This document shows, piece by piece, positions 62,612 through 64,000 of a stretch of DNA of 64,000 nt. The first letter of the stretch is position 1, and each line of letters opens with the position of its first letter. The notes under the pieces are model-generated. The model ran no database searches. It was given only the letters and a program-made list of their open reading frames with translations, and was not told the origin of the DNA. The DNA comes from ZC4RG30 sp046347045 (GTDB lineage: Bacteria; Pseudomonadota; Gammaproteobacteria; Steroidobacterales; Steroidobacteraceae). The translations under genes were made by a program, and so were the position numbers. The stretch lies in contig JAXMGX010000004.1 of the NCBI GenBank assembly GCA_046347045.1, positions 62,001-126,000 of the forward strand. The letters run 5' to 3'.

Positions 62612-63093
62612 CACGCCATCTCCCTCTTGTCTTCGGTGGGAAGGCCGGCAGCCTGCTTGATGGCCGCGCGGATGCGTGCATAGGTTGCGCAGCGGCACAG
62701 GTTGCCGCTCATCGCATCATCGATGTCCTTGTCGGTGGGTTTGGACGTGCGGTTGAGCAGCGCCGTGGCCGACATGATCTGGCCGGCCTGGCAGTAGCCG
62801 CACTGCATGACGTCGAGTGCGAGCCAGGCGTCCTGCACCTTCTTGCCCACCGGGCTCTCGCCGATGGCCTCGATGGTGGTGATCTTCGCGGTGCCGACCG
62901 CCGATACCGGCGTGACACACGCACGGGCGGCGTTGCCGTCGATATGCACCGTACAGGCGCCGCACAGACCCATGCCGCAGCCGAACTTGCTGCCTTTCAG
63001 TTCCAGCTCATCACGCAGCACCCAGAGCAGCGGCGTGTCGGCGTCGACCTCCACGGTGCGCGCAGTGCCGTTGACGTTGATGGTGTAGCTCAT
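62611..63093 (-). CDS. [2Fe-2S] subunit of an IorA-type molybdenum hydroxylase
   Basis: 160 aa from ATG 63093. Plant-type ferredoxin motif 'GCGMGLCGACTVHIDGNAAR' plus a later Cys, then the second cluster 'CGYCQAGQIMSATALLNRT' and 'GNLCRCATYARIRAAIKQAA'. These are the two [2Fe-2S] domains of the small subunit of the xanthine-dehydrogenase family. It passes electrons from the molybdenum subunit to a cytochrome. ATGA overlap with the large-subunit gene. Confidence 0.93.
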   Translation of the reverse strand: MSYTINVNGTARTVEVDADTPLLWVLRDELELKGSKFGCGMGLCGACTVHIDGNAARACVTPVSAVGTAKITTIEAIGESPVGKKVQDAWLALDVMQCGYCQAGQIMSATALLNRTSKPTDKDIDDAMSGNLCRCATYARIRAAIKQAAGLPTEDKREMA

Positions 63094-63355
63094 GCGATAC
63101 CTCGGTTTGCGCGGTACTCTTGCCCGCGCGAAGGCCATGTTCCGGACGTCCAGCGCGCCCCCGCCCGAATATACTGCAGGCAGTGGGACTTGGGGCGATC
63201 CCGGCCGGTCGGCGCGGCTTCTGTATACCGCCGGGAATAACGCGAATTACACAGCGTCCGCATTGCAGACCCCGGGGGCAGGTAGGCTATGTTGTCGGAC
63301 TGGCGGGTGCATTGAGGCGACGGAGCACAGACTCCGGGTGGCATAAGGGGAGAAT

Positions 63356-64000
63356 ATGAAGCTCAAGCGGGTACACATCGTCCTCGGCATCCTGGTCATT
63401 CTCGGAGGGGTGCTTGCATGGGTACTGGTGCTGCCCGGCCCAATGGCCTTCGCCAGCGGCAAGCGCGTGACGCTGGCCGAGTACGCCTCCAGGCCCACCG
63501 GCGTGCCGGTGGACTTCCAGGAGCAAGACCCACTGGCGAAGGGCAGGTATCTGGCCGTCGCCGCGGACTGCGAGGCCTGCCACACCGAGGAGGGCGGCAC
63601 CGCCTTTGCGGGTGGCCGACCGTTCGAGACGCAGTTCGGCACGATCTTTTCGCCGAACATCACGCCGGATGCCGAGACCGGCATCGGCTCGTGGAGCGAT
63701 GCGGATTTCCTGCGCGCCATGCACGAAGGCATCGCGAAGGATGGCACGCGCCTGTATCCGGCGTTCCCGTATGCGTCCTACACCTACCTTACCGATGAGG
63801 ACGTGCTGGCGATCAAGGCCTATCTGTTCAGCGTCCCGGCGGTGAAGAGCACTGCGCCCGCAAATACGCTGCGCTGGCCCTACAACCAGCGTTGGCTGAT
63901 GGCCATCTGGTCGAAACTCTACAATCCCGGCAAGCGCTTCGAGCCGGTGGCGGATCAGACCCCCCAGTGGAACCGTGGCGCGTATCTCAGCGAAGCGCTG
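63356..64000 (+). CDS. Membrane-anchored cytochrome c (partial, runs off window)
   Basis: The start ATG 63356 follows AAGGGGAG. The frame remains open to the window end, giving 215 residues. An N-terminal helix ('VHIVLGILVILGGVLAWVLV') is followed by a cytochrome c domain with haem motif CEACH ('AVAADCEACHTEEGGTAFAG') and 'IFSPNITPDAETGIGSWSDA', typical of cytochromes that serve periplasmic aldehyde and alcohol dehydrogenases. A second haem domain seems to start at the window end ('QTPQWNRGAYLSEAL'). It is divergent from IorAB by 262 bp. It probably accepts electrons from that enzyme. Confidence 0.9.
   Translation, partial: MKLKRVHIVLGILVILGGVLAWVLVLPGPMAFASGKRVTLAEYASRPTGVPVDFQEQDPLAKGRYLAVAADCEACHTEEGGTAFAGGRPFETQFGTIFSPNITPDAETGIGSWSDADFLRAMHEGIAKDGTRLYPAFPYASYTYLTDEDVLAIKAYLFSVPAVKSTAPANTLRWPYNQRWLMAIWSKLYNPGKRFEPVADQTPQWNRGAYLSEAL

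Overview
The window is high-GC proteobacterial DNA. The complete copper, czc and cus gene set, the FTR1/cupredoxin pair, the PQQ dehydrogenase and the Ior-type molybdoenzyme suggest a gammaproteobacterium near the Xanthomonadales, Nevskiales or Steroidobacterales. That placement is inference from gene content, not a phylogeny. The window divides into six regions.

(1) 1-5200 is scrap DNA. A TonB-dependent receptor is cut off at its C-terminus by a decayed IS21-family element (1695-4155). This abuts an N-terminally truncated IS6-type transposase, whose frame runs on into the N-terminal domain of a P4-type integrase. (2) 5787-10180 holds a ferric-siderophore-type TonB receptor, a PepSY membrane protein and a small SRPBCC protein.

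(3) 10177-36072 is a dense metal-resistance block. It contains a Cu(I) P1B-1 ATPase with a MerR regulator and a textbook MerR promoter; a cnrYXH-like set (short anti-sigma-like membrane protein, periplasmic sensor, ECF sigma factor); a CusF-like chaperone; CopA multicopper oxidase, CopB, CopC, a DUF2933-like His-repeat protein and a DUF411 protein; CzcCBA with a Zn/Cd/Pb-type ATPase; CusC, a CusB-CusF fusion and CusA; and an outer-membrane protein with an FTR1 permease and cupredoxin. Most genes overlap by 4 bp, so these are tightly coupled operons. Together they cover cytoplasmic export (P-type ATPases), periplasmic oxidation and chaperoning (CopA, CopC, CusF) and trans-envelope efflux of divalent metals (Czc) and Cu/Ag (Cus).

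(4) 36379-37220 holds a MazE-like/Doc toxin-antitoxin pair and a structured intergenic stretch.

(5) 37222-55968 is a P4-type tyrosine integrase split in two by a 17.3-kb composite-transposon-like insertion (37688-54976). Two direct copies of one IS21-family element form its ends. The outer flanks carry a 7-bp target duplication, and removing the insertion with one duplication copy restores an uninterrupted integrase of about 424 aa. The cargo is visibly more A/T-rich and has a sphingomonad-like flavour. It is an operon of TonB receptor, class III aminotransferase and aldehyde dehydrogenase, divergent from a TetR regulator and an APC permease, with an IS3 element downstream. It looks like an amine uptake and oxidation module. 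Truncated genes (a benzoate-CoA-ligase-like gene and a tyrosine recombinase) lie against the inner edge of each IS copy. Just upstream of the integrase start is the 3' half of a tRNA-Pro(GGG), which probably marks the island's right attachment site.

(6) 56147-64000 looks like host chromosome. It has an NTF2/SnoaL-like lipoprotein, a PQQ alcohol dehydrogenase with cytochrome c domain, an SRAP-family protein, an IorAB-type molybdenum hydroxylase and the start of its cytochrome c.

The most informative observation is the composite transposon, whose insertion history can be read to the base. I see no wholly unknown defence or enzymatic system. The amine module with its operator, and the structured stretch near 37100, are the least explained parts.
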